Under the pieces are notes generated by a model that saw nothing but the letters and a program-made list of their open reading frames with translations, did no database searches and was not told the origin of the DNA. From Bacteroidaceae bacterium (GTDB lineage Bacteria > Bacteroidota > Bacteroidia > Bacteroidales > Bacteroidaceae), in NCBI GenBank assembly GCA_016291905.1, contig JAEEZS010000009.1:205535-269534 (forward strand): a DNA stretch of 64,000 bases, given 5' to 3'. The position numbers were made by a program, and so were the translations under genes. Below are positions 17,932-27,401 of this stretch, in pieces; the stretch's first letter is position 1, and the number at the start of each line of letters is the position of its first letter.

Positions 17932-19821
17932 ATGAGAAGCAACGCTGTTATTTCTTCCGTCTTTTTTCTACTTTGTTTGCTTTTTTCCACCCTCACCCTC
18001 ACCGCTCAGGACATTGAGGAAATCAAATACAGCCCTGACTACCTTTGTGGGGAAGGTCGTGGGGAATCGCTACGTGAAGCCGACAACGAGGCGCTTCGTG
18101 ACCTCATAAGCAAAATCTCCGTTTCTGTTCAAAGTGATTACTCCGACGTCACCTCCACCATTATTAACGGAAATGACTATAACGTCAATTCTGCCGTCAA
18201 AATGGTGGTCAACACCTACTCTCAGGCCACTTTGCAGAACACCGAGCGCGTTGTCATCAATGATGAGCCCGATGCCTACGTTGTTCGCTACGTGAAACGC
18301 TCGGATGTGGAAAAGATCTTTGAAAGTCGCAAGCACAAACTGATGGACATGGTAGCAAGCGCCGAAAAAGCCGAGCGTAACGCAAAAATTGACGACGCCC
18401 TGCGCTACTATTATTGGGGCTACTGCTTGCTTCAGAGCCTTCCCAACGAGAACGAAGTCGTCACGCCTGGCGGCAAGCTGCTTATCAATTACATTCCCGA
18501 GAAGATGAACGCCATTTTCAACGGGCTACGCGTCAACAAGATCAAGGAAGAAGGCAATTACGTTGATCTTGAAATACTTTATAAAGGAATGCCTGTCACA
18601 AGCATCGACTATACCTATTTCGATGGTCTCGACTGGAGCAACCTTTACAGTGCCCGCGATGGCAGGGGAGTCTTAGAAATGCGCCCGGGAGCAGCCACCG
18701 ACAATCTCCGCATCAAGTGTGAATATGAGTATGTCGGTGAAGCGCATATTGACAAAGAAATAGCCACTGTCGTCAGTATCATGAAAGGGAAGGTCTTCCG
18801 CAATTCCACCCTTGGTGTCACTGAAGGCACAGCTTTTTCAGAGGATTCTGACCTGATTGCCGGTTCCACAACGGAAGAAGGAGACAAAGCATCTGTGACT
18901 GCTGATGCCGACACGCCCGACTTCTCTGAAATATCCTTATCTGATTTCGAAAAACTGATTCCCAAGCCAGAAGGTGAACTGTTATTATTGTCCGACGAAG
19001 AGGCTGCGCCCTATAAAGAAACCATTGAGCGCGTCATCAAAGCTATCGAAACCAAGCGATACCGCAGTGTTGACGATTGCTTCACAGCTGATGGACTGGA
19101 CATTTTCGACCGCCTTGTTCATTACGGCAATGCGCGCATTGTTGGAGAGCCCCAATACTCCTTCTTCACCATCGGCACCGAAGAAGTCACATGCCGTAGT
19201 ATCCCGATGAACTTCTCGTTCAAAGGCAATGGCCGCCAATTTGTGGAAAACATTACATTCACGTTCAACGACAAGAAGAAAATTGATTGCCTTGCTTTCG
19301 GACTTGATGAAAAAGCCGCTGAAGATATCCTCCACCATGCCAAATGGGGCGAAGAAGCCCGCAAGATTCTTACAGAATTCCTTGAGAACTACAAAACAGC
19401 CTATTCCCTCAAGCGTCTCGACTACCTGCAGCAAATCTTCGACGAGAACGCCGTCATCATTACAGGCAAAGTGGTCAAAAAAGCCCCGCCCAGCGGTGAT
19501 AACCAGAAATTCTATGCCAACAACAGATTCGTCCAGTTGACGCGACAGTCCAAGCAGGAATACATGAAAAATCTTGAACGCAGCTTCAACAGCAAGGAGT
19601 TTATCAACATCCGCTTTGCAGAAAATGATGTCGTCAAGGCAGGAAGAGGCGGCGAGATTTATGGCATTCAAATCCGTCAGGATTACTACTCAAACAACTA
19701 CGGCGACACGGGTTACCTTTTCTTGATGGTCGACCTTAACGATCCGAAGAACCCCATTATCAAAGTTCGCGTGTGGAATCCCGAGCGTGATCCCGATTTC
19801 CAAGGCGTCGCAAGTTTCTGA
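17932..19821 (+). CDS. Secreted LPP20-domain protein with C-terminal NTF2-like regions (operon gene 2)
   Basis: A 629-residue protein with a signal peptide (1-25, ending LTAQ). The N-terminal 130 residues look like an LPP20 domain (CGEGRGESLREADNEALRDLISKISVSVQ, then DAYVVRYVKRSDVEKIFESRK). A middle region follows with PEGA-like short strands (VNKIKEEGNYVDLEILYKGMPV). The last 270 residues hold two segments that look like NTF2/SnoaL folds (TIERVIKAIETKRYRSVDDC and FLENYKTAYSLKRLDYLQQIFDENAVIITG). The product is unrecognised. It sits between the other two operon genes with gaps of 20 and 38 bases. Confidence 0.7.
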   Translation: MRSNAVISSVFFLLCLLFSTLTLTAQDIEEIKYSPDYLCGEGRGESLREADNEALRDLISKISVSVQSDYSDVTSTIINGNDYNVNSAVKMVVNTYSQATLQNTERVVINDEPDAYVVRYVKRSDVEKIFESRKHKLMDMVASAEKAERNAKIDDALRYYYWGYCLLQSLPNENEVVTPGGKLLINYIPEKMNAIFNGLRVNKIKEEGNYVDLEILYKGMPVTSIDYTYFDGLDWSNLYSARDGRGVLEMRPGAATDNLRIKCEYEYVGEAHIDKEIATVVSIMKGKVFRNSTLGVTEGTAFSEDSDLIAGSTTEEGDKASVTADADTPDFSEISLSDFEKLIPKPEGELLLLSDEEAAPYKETIERVIKAIETKRYRSVDDCFTADGLDIFDRLVHYGNARIVGEPQYSFFTIGTEEVTCRSIPMNFSFKGNGRQFVENITFTFNDKKKIDCLAFGLDEKAAEDILHHAKWGEEARKILTEFLENYKTAYSLKRLDYLQQIFDENAVIITGKVVKKAPPSGDNQKFYANNRFVQLTRQSKQEYMKNLERSFNSKEFINIRFAENDVVKAGRGGEIYGIQIRQDYYSNNYGDTGYLFLMVDLNDPKNPIIKVRVWNPERDPDFQGVASF

Positions 19822-19859
19822 GAAGGAAAAAACAACATCAAATTGATATTCTATAAAGC

Positions 19860-22034
19860 ATGAATCACACTATGAAACCAAAGTCGCTACTGATTTCTTT
19901 TCTTCTATTCGGTCTTTTCGTCCTACCCGCAAAGGCACAGAACGACGATTTCAAGGCTTTCCGCGAAAAAATGCTGGGAAACTACAGCGATTTCCGAAAA
20001 GGACTGCTTGATGAATACGCCGATTTCCTTGACCAAGCCTGGACGAACCTTGAGGAATTTAAGAAATTCGAAAAGAAAAGCGAGCCCAAACTGGATAAAC
20101 CGCCTGTGGCTGACCCTGCGGCAAAAAAGCCCACATTCAAGCCCATGGCTAAGCCTAAGCCCAAACCAAAGCCAGAGCCTAAGCCTGTGGTGAAGCCCGA
20201 GCCACAACCCGAGCCTCAAAAAAAGCCTGTTATCGACGAGCCTAAGAAGGAACCCGAAAAGGAGCCCGTTATCGACGAGCCTAAGAAGGAACCCGAAAAG
20301 GAGCCCGTTATCGACGAGCCTAAGAAGGAACCCGAAAAGGAGCCCGTTATCGACGAGCCCGAGAAGGAACCCGAAAAGGAACCCGTCATTGAAGAACCAG
20401 AGAAGGAACCTGAAAAGGAACCCGTCATTGACGAGCCAGAGAAGGAACCTGAAAAGGAGCCTGTCATTGAAGAGCCAGAGAAGGAACCTGAAAAGGAACC
20501 CGTCATTGAACCTGAGCCAAAGAAGGAAGAGCCAGTTGTTGAGCCCAAGCCAAAGAAGGAACCGAAACCGAAGGCAGAGCCCAAGCCAAAGAAGGAACCG
20601 AAACCTAAGGCAGAACCTAAGCCTAAGAAGGAACCCAAGCTTAAGGCAGAACCTAAGCCCAAGAAAGAACCGAAGCCTAAGGCAGAGCCCAAACCAAAGA
20701 AAGAACCGAAGCCGAAGGCAGAACCTAAGCCTAAAGCTGAACCCAAACCCAAGGCTGAGCCAAAGCCGAAGGCAGAACCTAAGCCTAAGGCTGAGCCAAA
20801 GCCAAAGGCTGAGCCTAAACCCAAAGCAGAGCCGAAACCTAAAACTGAGCCAAAGCCTAAAGCTGAGCCAAAGCCTAAAGCTGAGCCAAAGCCTGTGGTG
20901 AAGCCTGCGCCCACTCCCGACCCCCTCACCATAAAGAAGCCCCAACCGCCGGTAGAGTTCTCCCTTTACGGTATCCCCTTCTCCATTCCACAGGTGAAAC
21001 TGGAAGGAAACCTCGGCTCGGGCGACCGTGCCAAAGTAGTCAAGTATTGGAAGATGCTGCTGAAGGCCGACATGCAGAAAAGCGTCGAGGCCCTTTCGCA
21101 AGCCTCCAAATCCTATAGCCTCGGAAGCTGGTGCACGCTGAAGGCCGTCGAGACCTTCGCCTCAAAGTGCGTCCAGCCTGGCGACATCGCTGCACAGCGC
21201 ACCCTCACCCATTTCCTCATGGTCAGCCTCGGCTACGACGTCCGCATAGCTACAGGCGGCAATGCCGTTGCCCTGCTCGTACCCTTTGACGAGATGGTCT
21301 ATGCCAATCCCTACTTCAACATCAACGGGAAGCTCTACTACATGTATCCCGCTGATGCCATCCCACAGAGCGTAGGTGTCCAGACGTGCTCCATCCCCAG
21401 CGACAAGGACCTCGGCAGCACCTTCGACCTCGTCATCAATCCCGGTTATCGCCTGCCCGCCGACCCCCTGCCCTACTCCGTCAGTCACGACGAGCTGCGC
21501 CTGGAGGGAAGCATCAACAGGAACCTCATCAATCTGATGAAGGACTACCCCATGACGCTCATTCCCTGTTACGCCTCCTCCAACCCCGACGAGGACGTCC
21601 GTCACAACATCCTTGAGCAGCTGCGCCCGCAGATTGAGGAGATGGACCCCCTCACCGCCGCCAACGAGCTGCTCCACTTCGTGCAGAAAGCCTTCCAGTA
21701 CAAGACCGATGCCGAGCAGTTTGGCACAGGCATTGAGAAGACATTCTTCTGCGAGGAGATGTTCTACTATCCCTTCTGCGACTGCGAGGACCGTGCCGTT
21801 CTCTACTCCTACCTCGTCCACAACCTTCTCGGCTTCGACGTGGTGCTGCTTGAGTATCCCGGCCACGAATGTACGGCTGTTGCCTTCCCCGAGCCACTCA
21901 CCGGCTCAGCCACGTCCATCACCTATCAAGGCCGCACGTGGTACATCTGCGACCCCACCTACATCGGCTCCGACATCGGCATGTGCATCCCCCGCTACGT
22001 CTCCGTCCAGCCCCAAGTCTCCACGTGGTATTAA
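19860..22034 (+). CDS. Secreted Pro/Lys/Glu-repeat protein with transglutaminase-like domain (operon gene 3)
   Basis: A 724-residue protein with a signal peptide (ending LPAKAQ; the start may be at 19860 or at the second ATG, 19872). Residues about 75-350 are low-complexity repeats: seven 13-residue units of the type [13 protein letters not shown], then KPKAEP blocks. The C-terminal 370 residues end in a fold resembling transglutaminase-like cysteine peptidases, with Cys in [15 protein letters not shown], His in [11 protein letters not shown] and Asp in [13 protein letters not shown]. The repeat probably spans the cell wall or keeps the catalytic domain away from the membrane. Such a protein could cleave or crosslink peptides; the substrate is unknown. 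Confidence 0.72.
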   Translation: MNHTMKPKSLLISFLLFGLFVLPAKAQNDDFKAFREKMLGNYSDFRKGLLDEYADFLDQAWTNLEEFKKFEKKSEPKLDKPPVADPAAKKPTFKPMAKPKPKPKPEPKPVVKPEPQPEPQKKPVIDEPKKEPEKEPVIDEPKKEPEKEPVIDEPKKEPEKEPVIDEPEKEPEKEPVIEEPEKEPEKEPVIDEPEKEPEKEPVIEEPEKEPEKEPVIEPEPKKEEPVVEPKPKKEPKPKAEPKPKKEPKPKAEPKPKKEPKLKAEPKPKKEPKPKAEPKPKKEPKPKAEPKPKAEPKPKAEPKPKAEPKPKAEPKPKAEPKPKAEPKPKTEPKPKAEPKPKAEPKPVVKPAPTPDPLTIKKPQPPVEFSLYGIPFSIPQVKLEGNLGSGDRAKVVKYWKMLLKADMQKSVEALSQASKSYSLGSWCTLKAVETFASKCVQPGDIAAQRTLTHFLMVSLGYDVRIATGGNAVALLVPFDEMVYANPYFNINGKLYYMYPADAIPQSVGVQTCSIPSDKDLGSTFDLVINPGYRLPADPLPYSVSHDELRLEGSINRNLINLMKDYPMTLIPCYASSNPDEDVRHNILEQLRPQIEEMDPLTAANELLHFVQKAFQYKTDAEQFGTGIEKTFFCEEMFYYPFCDCEDRAVLYSYLVHNLLGFDVVLLEYPGHECTAVAFPEPLTGSATSITYQGRTWYICDPTYIGSDIGMCIPRYVSVQPQVSTWY
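20226..20498 (+). repeat. Seven 39-base tandem repeats inside the transglutaminase-like gene
   Basis: Seven in-frame units of 39 bases encode [13 protein letters not shown] or close variants (K to E at position 7, D to E at position 4). The first three units are nearly identical in DNA, suggesting recent copy-number change. Shorter KPKAEP and [10 protein letters not shown] blocks continue to about 20895. Confidence 0.9.
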
Positions 22035-22070
22035 GGAGGGAAGCCTATCAATCATCAATAACAACAAAAG

Positions 22071-22106
22071 CAAAGGCACGGACGTTACTTGTTCGTGCCT
22101 TTGTTC
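22071..22106 (+). terminator. Terminator of the three-gene secreted operon
   Basis: A perfect 10-base stem, CAAAGGCACG with CGTGCCTTTG, around 13 bases, 37 bases after the stop of operon gene 3. The trailing T-run is weak (TTCATCT). Confidence 0.7.
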
Positions 22107-22306
22107 ATCTAAGAAATAAGGAAAAGGAAAAAAGTTGTTCTTTTTCTTGCAATTCCATTTTAATCATACTACATTTGCAGCGAAATTTGAATTACATCTT
22201 AATAGAAAAACTGCATTTTAGTTCAAAGATAAATGTTAAATCAAAACAGATTGCCTATGAGGTAAAATACAATAGGACATAGGAAGAAGCGTCCACTTTT
22301 ATTCTT

Positions 22307-22426
22307 GTATTCCGACAATTGGGGAATTTGAAGAAACAATCAAGAACTTAAGTAGATGGTTCACGCTGATGGCGTGGGCATTTACGAGTTTAAGATTGTC
22401 AGGTTATCCCCAATACCTCGGAATAC
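22307..22426. ncRNA. Possible structured RNA in the 460-base gap before the BACON gene
   Basis: The gap 22035-22496 has no gene. Within it, five helices nest without conflict: GTATTCCG (22307) with CGGAATAC (22419); ATTGGGG (22318) with CCCCAAT (22408); ACAATC (22336) with GATTGT (22394); TTAA (22348) with TTAA (22390); and the hairpin CACGC-GCGTG (22362-22376). A similar word, GTCCAC followed by T-rich sequence, lies on both sides (22291 and 22443). It could be a leader RNA of the downstream gene, a free small RNA or the relic of a mobile element. I cannot match it to a known class. Confidence 0.4.
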
Positions 22427-22496
22427 GTAGACGAAGTAAAATGTCCACGTTTTTATTTACATTCAAAAACATAAAGAAACAAAAACAAATAACACT

Positions 22497-24779
22497 ATGA
22501 AAAAAGTTTTCTCTCTATTTGCTACTTTAGCATTGCTACTCTTTTCCTGTCAGCAGGAGCCTATGATTGAAGACGATGGTCGTATTGTCCTTAGTATCCA
22601 GAAAGAAGGCAAAAAAGTTGAAACATCCTCCATCGACTTCATTGGCGAAGGAGGAACTATTGAGGTAGGTCTTACTTGCAAAGGAGACTGGACAGTTAAT
22701 GCAGCTCCTTCCTCATGGCTATCTGTTAGCCCCACATCTGGTACGGATGATGCCACGCTCTCCGTTAAGGCACTTGTTAATACCGACCGTGATTCCCGTC
22801 TTGGAGCCGTCATTGTCACTTGCGGTGATGAAAACACCACACTAACTGTTACACAGAGCGGCACATGGCTCGAACTTTCTACCGACAGTCTGCTTTTTGC
22901 TTCTGCAGGAGGAGCTGACACCTTGAAGCTTTCATCTAATGTGGTATGGAAGGTTATCACAGAAGAAAGCTGGTTGAAAGTCTCAACTGCTTCTGGCAAA
23001 GGTGATGCCACGCTTGTCGTTACAGCTGCCGACAACGCCTCTCCGTCTTCCCGCAAAGGAAATATCACTATTTCTTCCGACGGCTATAATTTGCCAATAA
23101 CCATTATACAAGATGCCCGCTATCTTATAATAGAAACGGAGACTATTCATTTTGCCAATGAAGGAGGTCGCTACGAAGTTTCTGTTGATGACGATGGAAC
23201 CTTCGATGTCACATCAGATGTGGAATGGCTAGCATTTGAAAAACAAGAAAATGGCTTTACCGTCGTTGCAGCTGAAAATGCCACGCCCGACACTCGAAAT
23301 GCCACCATCACCGTGTTTCTTTCCGACCTTACTGAGGGAACAATGGAGCGGACAATATCTGCCTCACAGGATTCACGCTACCTGAATGTTGGGACATCCT
23401 ACACTCATTTCGACAATGCCGGGGGAAGAAGCGAGGCTATTGCTGTTGATTGCAACGGAACATTCGATGTTAGAAGCGATGTGGACTGGCTAACGTTTGA
23501 GAAGCATGAAGACTATTTTATTGCTACTGCAACTGATAACGCCACGCCTTATACCCGCAATGCCACTATAACTGTGTATCTCTCCGACCTTGCCGAAGGT
23601 ACTTTAGAACGGACAATTTCTGTCTCACAGGATGCACGTTATTTGAATGTGGGAACTACCTCTATTCGTTTTGTCAGTACGGGAGGAAGTGAGTCAATTC
23701 TGGTCGAATGCAACGGCGTATTTGATGTAAAGAGTGATGCGGAATGGTTAGAATATGAGAGGCAGGAAGGTTCATTCATTGTTATTGCAACAGATAATGC
23801 CACTCTAAACCTACGCAATACCACTATTACCGTGTTCCTCTCTGACCTTCTCGAAGGAACGCTGGAGCGCACAATCAGCGTCTCACAGGATGCACGTTAT
23901 TTGAATGTGGGAACAACATCGATTCGTTTTGCCAATGCAAAAGGAAAAAGCGAAGTAATTTCCGTCGATTGTAATGGCATATTTGAAGTGAAGAGCGATG
24001 CAGACTGGCTGACTTTTGAAAAGCAGGAGAACTCATTTTTCGCCATTGTCGCTGAAAATACTACGCCTTATAGCCGCGATGCCACCATCACTGTATCCCT
24101 ATCCGACCTTACCGAGGGGATATTGGAGCAAAAGATTGTTGTTGTTCAGGATGGAGCCCCTTTAGGAGAAGAGAATGGCCATGAATGGGTTAACTTAGGG
24201 CTTCCGTCAGGTTTGCTTTGGGCTGTATGCAATGTCGGAGCCAACACTTCCGAGGACTATGGTTTCTACTTTGCTTGGGGCGAGATTACAACGAGGGGAG
24301 CCTATGGCTCGGCAGAAGAATACAAATGGTGCGAACTATTCTCTGAAAATCTAACGGAAAGACTAACGAAATACAATACCATTGGTTCCTATGGCATAGT
24401 TGATAATAAGACCGTCCTCGATCTTTCCGATGATGCCGCCCATACCAATTGGGGTGGAAGCTGGCGTATGCCCTCCCCAGAAGAGTGGAACGAACTTCAG
24501 AATAATTGCACGTGGACCTTTACAAGGCAAAACGATGTGACAGGATATAAGGTTACAAGCATAAAAAACGGCAACTCTATCTTTCTCCCCGCTGCAGGCT
24601 ACAAAAACAACAATAGCATTTTCCAAGATAAACGGCGCGGCCTTTATTGGTCGTCGTCTATTTGCGAGAGTGACCCGCGCAATGCGTGGTTCCTTTTCTT
24701 TGATGCAAGCACCATAGGCTGCTATGGTAAATTTGAACGTTGGAGTGGTATCACTGTGCGCCCCGTCTGTCGCCCGTAG
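22497..24779 (+). CDS. BACON-repeat lipoprotein with C-terminal FISUMP domain
   Basis: A 760-residue surface lipoprotein: signal with lipobox LALLLFSC (Cys at about residue 18), then six BACON-type beta-sandwich repeats of about 90 residues, each ending in a TVTQSG- or SVSQDARYLNVG-like strand. A C-terminal domain of the Fibrobacter succinogenes major paralogous type follows (GHEWVNLGLPSGLLWAVCNVGAN, WGGSWRMPSPEEWNEL, YWSSSICESDPRNAW, GITVRPVCRP). BACON domains often bind glycans or mucin, and FISUMP domains occur in many surface proteins of gut and rumen bacteria. An adhesion or binding role is inferred. Repeats 3-6 are close paralogues of each other. Confidence 0.85.
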   Translation: MKKVFSLFATLALLLFSCQQEPMIEDDGRIVLSIQKEGKKVETSSIDFIGEGGTIEVGLTCKGDWTVNAAPSSWLSVSPTSGTDDATLSVKALVNTDRDSRLGAVIVTCGDENTTLTVTQSGTWLELSTDSLLFASAGGADTLKLSSNVVWKVITEESWLKVSTASGKGDATLVVTAADNASPSSRKGNITISSDGYNLPITIIQDARYLIIETETIHFANEGGRYEVSVDDDGTFDVTSDVEWLAFEKQENGFTVVAAENATPDTRNATITVFLSDLTEGTMERTISASQDSRYLNVGTSYTHFDNAGGRSEAIAVDCNGTFDVRSDVDWLTFEKHEDYFIATATDNATPYTRNATITVYLSDLAEGTLERTISVSQDARYLNVGTTSIRFVSTGGSESILVECNGVFDVKSDAEWLEYERQEGSFIVIATDNATLNLRNTTITVFLSDLLEGTLERTISVSQDARYLNVGTTSIRFANAKGKSEVISVDCNGIFEVKSDADWLTFEKQENSFFAIVAENTTPYSRDATITVSLSDLTEGILEQKIVVVQDGAPLGEENGHEWVNLGLPSGLLWAVCNVGANTSEDYGFYFAWGEITTRGAYGSAEEYKWCELFSENLTERLTKYNTIGSYGIVDNKTVLDLSDDAAHTNWGGSWRMPSPEEWNELQNNCTWTFTRQNDVTGYKVTSIKNGNSIFLPAAGYKNNNSIFQDKRRGLYWSSSICESDPRNAWFLFFDASTIGCYGKFERWSGITVRPVCRP

Positions 24780-24827
24780 TCAAGTTTCTTCACCGACAGG
24801 TTAAAAACGCCAATAATTGTTCGTTTT

Positions 24828-24953
24828 ATGGGAGGGACATTTTTGGGAAAATGGGAAAAACTTCACCAAGGCTTGTACATTGATATTACTAGGGACGAGA
24901 GAAACACTCTGGAACTGAAAAAAGACAAACAGATTACTCAACATTCATTATGA
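24828..24953 (+). CDS. 41-residue ORF overlapping the HEPN-like gene
   Basis: An ORF of 41 residues (begins MGGTFLGKWEKLHQGLYIDI) whose TGA overlaps the ATG of the next gene as ATGA. The overlap is the usual form of translational coupling and argues for a real gene, as does the absence of any other start site nearby. There is no signal peptide, it is mildly charged, and I recognise no family. It could be a small partner (antitoxin-like) of the HEPN-like protein or a remnant of a longer gene. Confidence 0.4.
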   Translation: MGGTFLGKWEKLHQGLYIDITRDERNTLELKKDKQITQHSL

Positions 24954-25744
24954 ATATGGGGAAAAAAATATTTGTCGATGGTGGAATATGTATTAATACA
25001 CAGTATTTTACGTGTGTCAATATAGGTGCTGGGTATGGTAAAATGGAGGATGCCGAAATCCTAATGCCCAAAACATTTCTGGATGGAGAGAGGTGCTTAA
25101 TAATCGATGATGAGCACCCACAATCCATGTTTAACGAATACTATGCCCGATCTTTTGTTGTATCTTCTTATATTGGAGCAGAATTAATCACAAAAGACTA
25201 TTCTTTATGTTTTTTAGAATTACAGAAGGGATTAAATGATATTAAAAGAATCGCTGAGGTAGATTTGCCAATTATTGCAGAATTAAAATCGTCATTGAGA
25301 AGAATGCTTTACATCAATGCAATAACAATACTTGATTCATTCATCTGCTCTATCATTATAGCTCGAATAATAAGGAATGAAAATGCTTTTATCGGTTATT
25401 ACAAAAAATTGATTTCTAATAATGTAAAAATGAAATTGGAAAAATATCTTTTTCAAGAGGAGAGAGGCAAATGGGAAATGGAGATTATAAAGGAGATAAT
25501 GCATACTTCTTATGAAAATATGGATAGAATAAAGGAGAGCTTTAAAGCCATGGATCTTTCATGCCCACAAGACAAGAGGGGAGTAATGTCGGCACATTTT
25601 CGCAACAGGAATCTTTTTGTCCATCGAAATGGAAAAACAAAGAATGGCACGATAATGGAAGTAGATAATATAAAAATGAAGGCAGTTGTAAATGATGTGG
25701 AGAATTTTGCAATTCAGATAATGGAAATAGTAAATGACATGTGA
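24950..25744 (+). CDS. HEPN-like domain protein, possible RNase
   Basis: A 264-residue cytoplasmic protein in clearly AT-rich DNA. The C-terminal half has HEPN-like features: a long helix LRRMLYINAITILDSFICSIIIARII (about residues 121-146), and near the end HFRNRNLFVHRNGKTKNGTI, containing the R-x4-H motif (RNLFVH) that forms the RNase active site in HEPN toxins and RiboL-PSP-type proteins. The N-terminal 90 residues are unrecognised. The start may be the ATG at 24950 or the one at 24956. HEPN proteins act in toxin-antitoxin, abortive infection and other defence systems; that role here is inference. Confidence 0.6.
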   Translation: MNMGKKIFVDGGICINTQYFTCVNIGAGYGKMEDAEILMPKTFLDGERCLIIDDEHPQSMFNEYYARSFVVSSYIGAELITKDYSLCFLELQKGLNDIKRIAEVDLPIIAELKSSLRRMLYINAITILDSFICSIIIARIIRNENAFIGYYKKLISNNVKMKLEKYLFQEERGKWEMEIIKEIMHTSYENMDRIKESFKAMDLSCPQDKRGVMSAHFRNRNLFVHRNGKTKNGTIMEVDNIKMKAVVNDVENFAIQIMEIVNDM

Positions 25745-26362
25745 TATTGTTACTCAGCTTACCCTCTTTCTTTTAAAAAGATTACAACTGATTGTTAACT
25801 ATGTTTTAACGCATTACAAGAAGAATGGATTAAACATAATCGGTGGCATATTCTGTCGTTCCCTTTGCCATGTAAGTAATAATAGTATGGGAAATCTTTT
25901 TTTATCTAATTTCGATTAACGCCATCTACTACGGGCATAGAGAGCGTTATTCATCATTTTTATCATATTGAAAGGCAGCAAATAAAGTTTACTTCTTTGC
26001 TTACATATTTTACACAGCATTTGATGATTTCCTTAAATCCCTATTGAGATTTAATTAAGTCACAGCCGGGATTTTATTAATTCACAATTATGAATTAAGA
26101 AAAGGGAAAGCAAAAAAGGAAGACCGAAGTCTTTCAGAAAAAAACAGCATTTGCAATGCTTATATGGAAATACTGCGTCAGAGTAATCCCATTTCCTTGA
26201 CAATGGCTTTCATAGCATTATCCTTTTTCACTTGATGCGTCTGCTTTATCGTTTATATAGAGGATTGCTATCACCATGTCGTTCATCGAAATGATGACGT
26301 TGCAGGTGATAGCTCTTGTTGCTGCCTGAACGGATACGCTGGGCTTTGCCATCGTCCTGAAA
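25745..26362. other. Gene-free AT-rich stretch
   Basis: About 600 bases after the HEPN-like gene with no supportable gene. Short frames exist, including one of 61 codons at 25734-25919 and one of 69 codons on the minus strand at 26218-26427, but neither has family-like sequence. Two further minus-strand frames read like protein ends (KAQRIRSGSNKSYHLQRHHF, stop at 26246, and HQVKKDNAMKAIVKEMGLL, stop near 26178). This suggests the debris of one or more decayed genes. Confidence 0.5.
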
Positions 26363-26595
26363 TTCGTGTTTTTTGATGTTTTTTGCGAAAACAGGCCAAC
26401 ACCTACCTTTTTGTCCTTAACATGCATGGAAATAGCGCCTTAAATACGGTAAGTGTTGCTTAAACACTTACCTAACACTTACCTAACACCTACCTAACAC
26501 TTACCTCAACACCTCATTTTTGTTGATTATAGAGCAGAAGTTTTCGTGGTAGGAGTACGATTAGGAGTAAGTTCCATTCTTTGTGCCCAACTTTT
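26363..26595. repeat. Direct repeat copy A (with 11-base iterons)
   Basis: A 233-base segment that recurs in diverged form at 27749-27973. Both start TTCGTGTTTT, share GCGAAAACAGGCCAACAC, and end CCATTCTTTGTG followed by CCAACTTTT. Copy A contains four head-to-tail 11-base units (AACACTTACCT three times, AACACCTACCT once) at 26463-26506. Just before them is GGTAAGTGTT, which can form a perfect hairpin with AACACTTACC. The two copies bracket the DUF3791-DUF3990 cassette. Confidence 0.85.
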
Positions 26596-26712
26596 CTGGT
26601 TCAGGGTTCATGGTTGTACCTGTCGCGAAGACGTATGATGGATGGTGACCTGCAATTGAATCACGAGGGACAGGTCGATTAATACGCTGAATCAGAGTTC
26701 CAGTCCATTCGT

Positions 26713-26928
26713 CTACAGCTTGCCTGTGGCAAGTTCTCGGTCAAGATAGCTGAAGATGTAAACAGGGCTTTGGAAATAGAGACCCGTTGCGGGATTCATT
26801 AATTTGGCATAGGTCTCGGAGTTATAGACCGAGTCAAGTGCTTCGTGAAGCGTTAAACCACGCTCTTCCATCAGCATGAGTACGAGGTCGCGTACGGTAC
26901 ATTCGTTCATATAGTCTATCGTACTCAT
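26713..26928 (-). CDS. 71-residue protein, third gene of the DUF3990 cassette
   Basis: A small protein with MSTIDYMNECTVRDLVLMLM at its start and LHEALDSVYNSETYAKLMNPATGLYFQSPVYIF further on. Proteins of this kind commonly accompany DUF3990 genes in Bacteroidota, but I know no tested function. Its ATG overlaps the DUF3990 stop as ATGA, so it is translated from the same message. It is likely a helical accessory or antitoxin-like partner (inference). Confidence 0.65.
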   Translation of the reverse strand: MSTIDYMNECTVRDLVLMLMEERGLTLHEALDSVYNSETYAKLMNPATGLYFQSPVYIFSYLDRELATGKL

Positions 26929-27401
26929 AAGCGCTTCAGCATTTGAATGGCTTTCTCGCTTCCGAAGAAATACTGAAAGGTAATGCCTTTCATGTATTTC
27001 AAACGTTCGAGAAAGGTGTCCATGTTGATGTTCTGTTCCATGACATTACGGATTTGTGCCCCGACTTTATCGTTCGCAATAGGGCCATAGACGATGTCAT
27101 AGTCGTGGATGTTGTCTGCATTCTTGTTCTGGCGATTGGCAAGGATGAACGTGGCCCAATCTCTGGAATAGCCATCGAAATGCAGGAATCGCAAAGTCCC
27201 ATCGCTCAGATGAGCCTCGTCGAATTCGTAGCGTTGAATTATGGATTGCCCACCAAACAATTGTACCTTGAATTTGGCCATCTCCTCTGCTTGCGTCTCC
27301 GATTCTGACAGATAGAAGCCACAACCAAAATCCTTTCCTCGCCGGGATTGGTTTAGGTCAATCGCCATGAAGTCCGCGTTTGTTCCATGATACAGTATCA
27401 T
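26925..27401 (-). CDS. DUF3990 protein, ADP-ribosyltransferase-like
   Basis: A 158-residue protein with the DUF3990 pattern. ILYHGTNADF (His5) is followed by GKDFGCGFYLSESETQAEEMA (Tyr30), RDWATFILANR, DIVYGPIANDKV and, near the C-terminus, ITFQYFFGSEKAIQML (Gln143). The His-Tyr-Glu/Gln order and the YHGT start recall the PARP/ART fold, so it may transfer ADP-ribose from NAD to a target. It overlaps both neighbours by four bases (ATGA), with DUF3791 upstream: a compact cassette of toxin-antitoxin form. The enzymatic role is inference; the family assignment is good. Confidence 0.8.
   Translation of the reverse strand: MILYHGTNADFMAIDLNQSRRGKDFGCGFYLSESETQAEEMAKFKVQLFGGQSIIQRYEFDEAHLSDGTLRFLHFDGYSRDWATFILANRQNKNADNIHDYDIVYGPIANDKVGAQIRNVMEQNINMDTFLERLKYMKGITFQYFFGSEKAIQMLKRL

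Noticed and set aside
20216..20932. 238-codon minus-strand frame and a 392-codon one at 19923-21101, both antisense to the PKE repeat
   Set aside because: Their Gly/Ser/Phe or Leu/Arg repeats are only the reverse reading of the Pro/Lys/Glu codons; the plus frame has a signal peptide and a recognisable C-terminal domain.
25734..25919. 61-codon ORF after the HEPN-like gene
   Set aside because: It overlaps the end of the HEPN-like gene, is AT-rich, and has no recognisable sequence.
26218..26427. 69-codon minus-strand ORF
   Set aside because: It runs into direct repeat copy A and shows no family pattern; other frames here look like debris of decayed genes, but too short to name.
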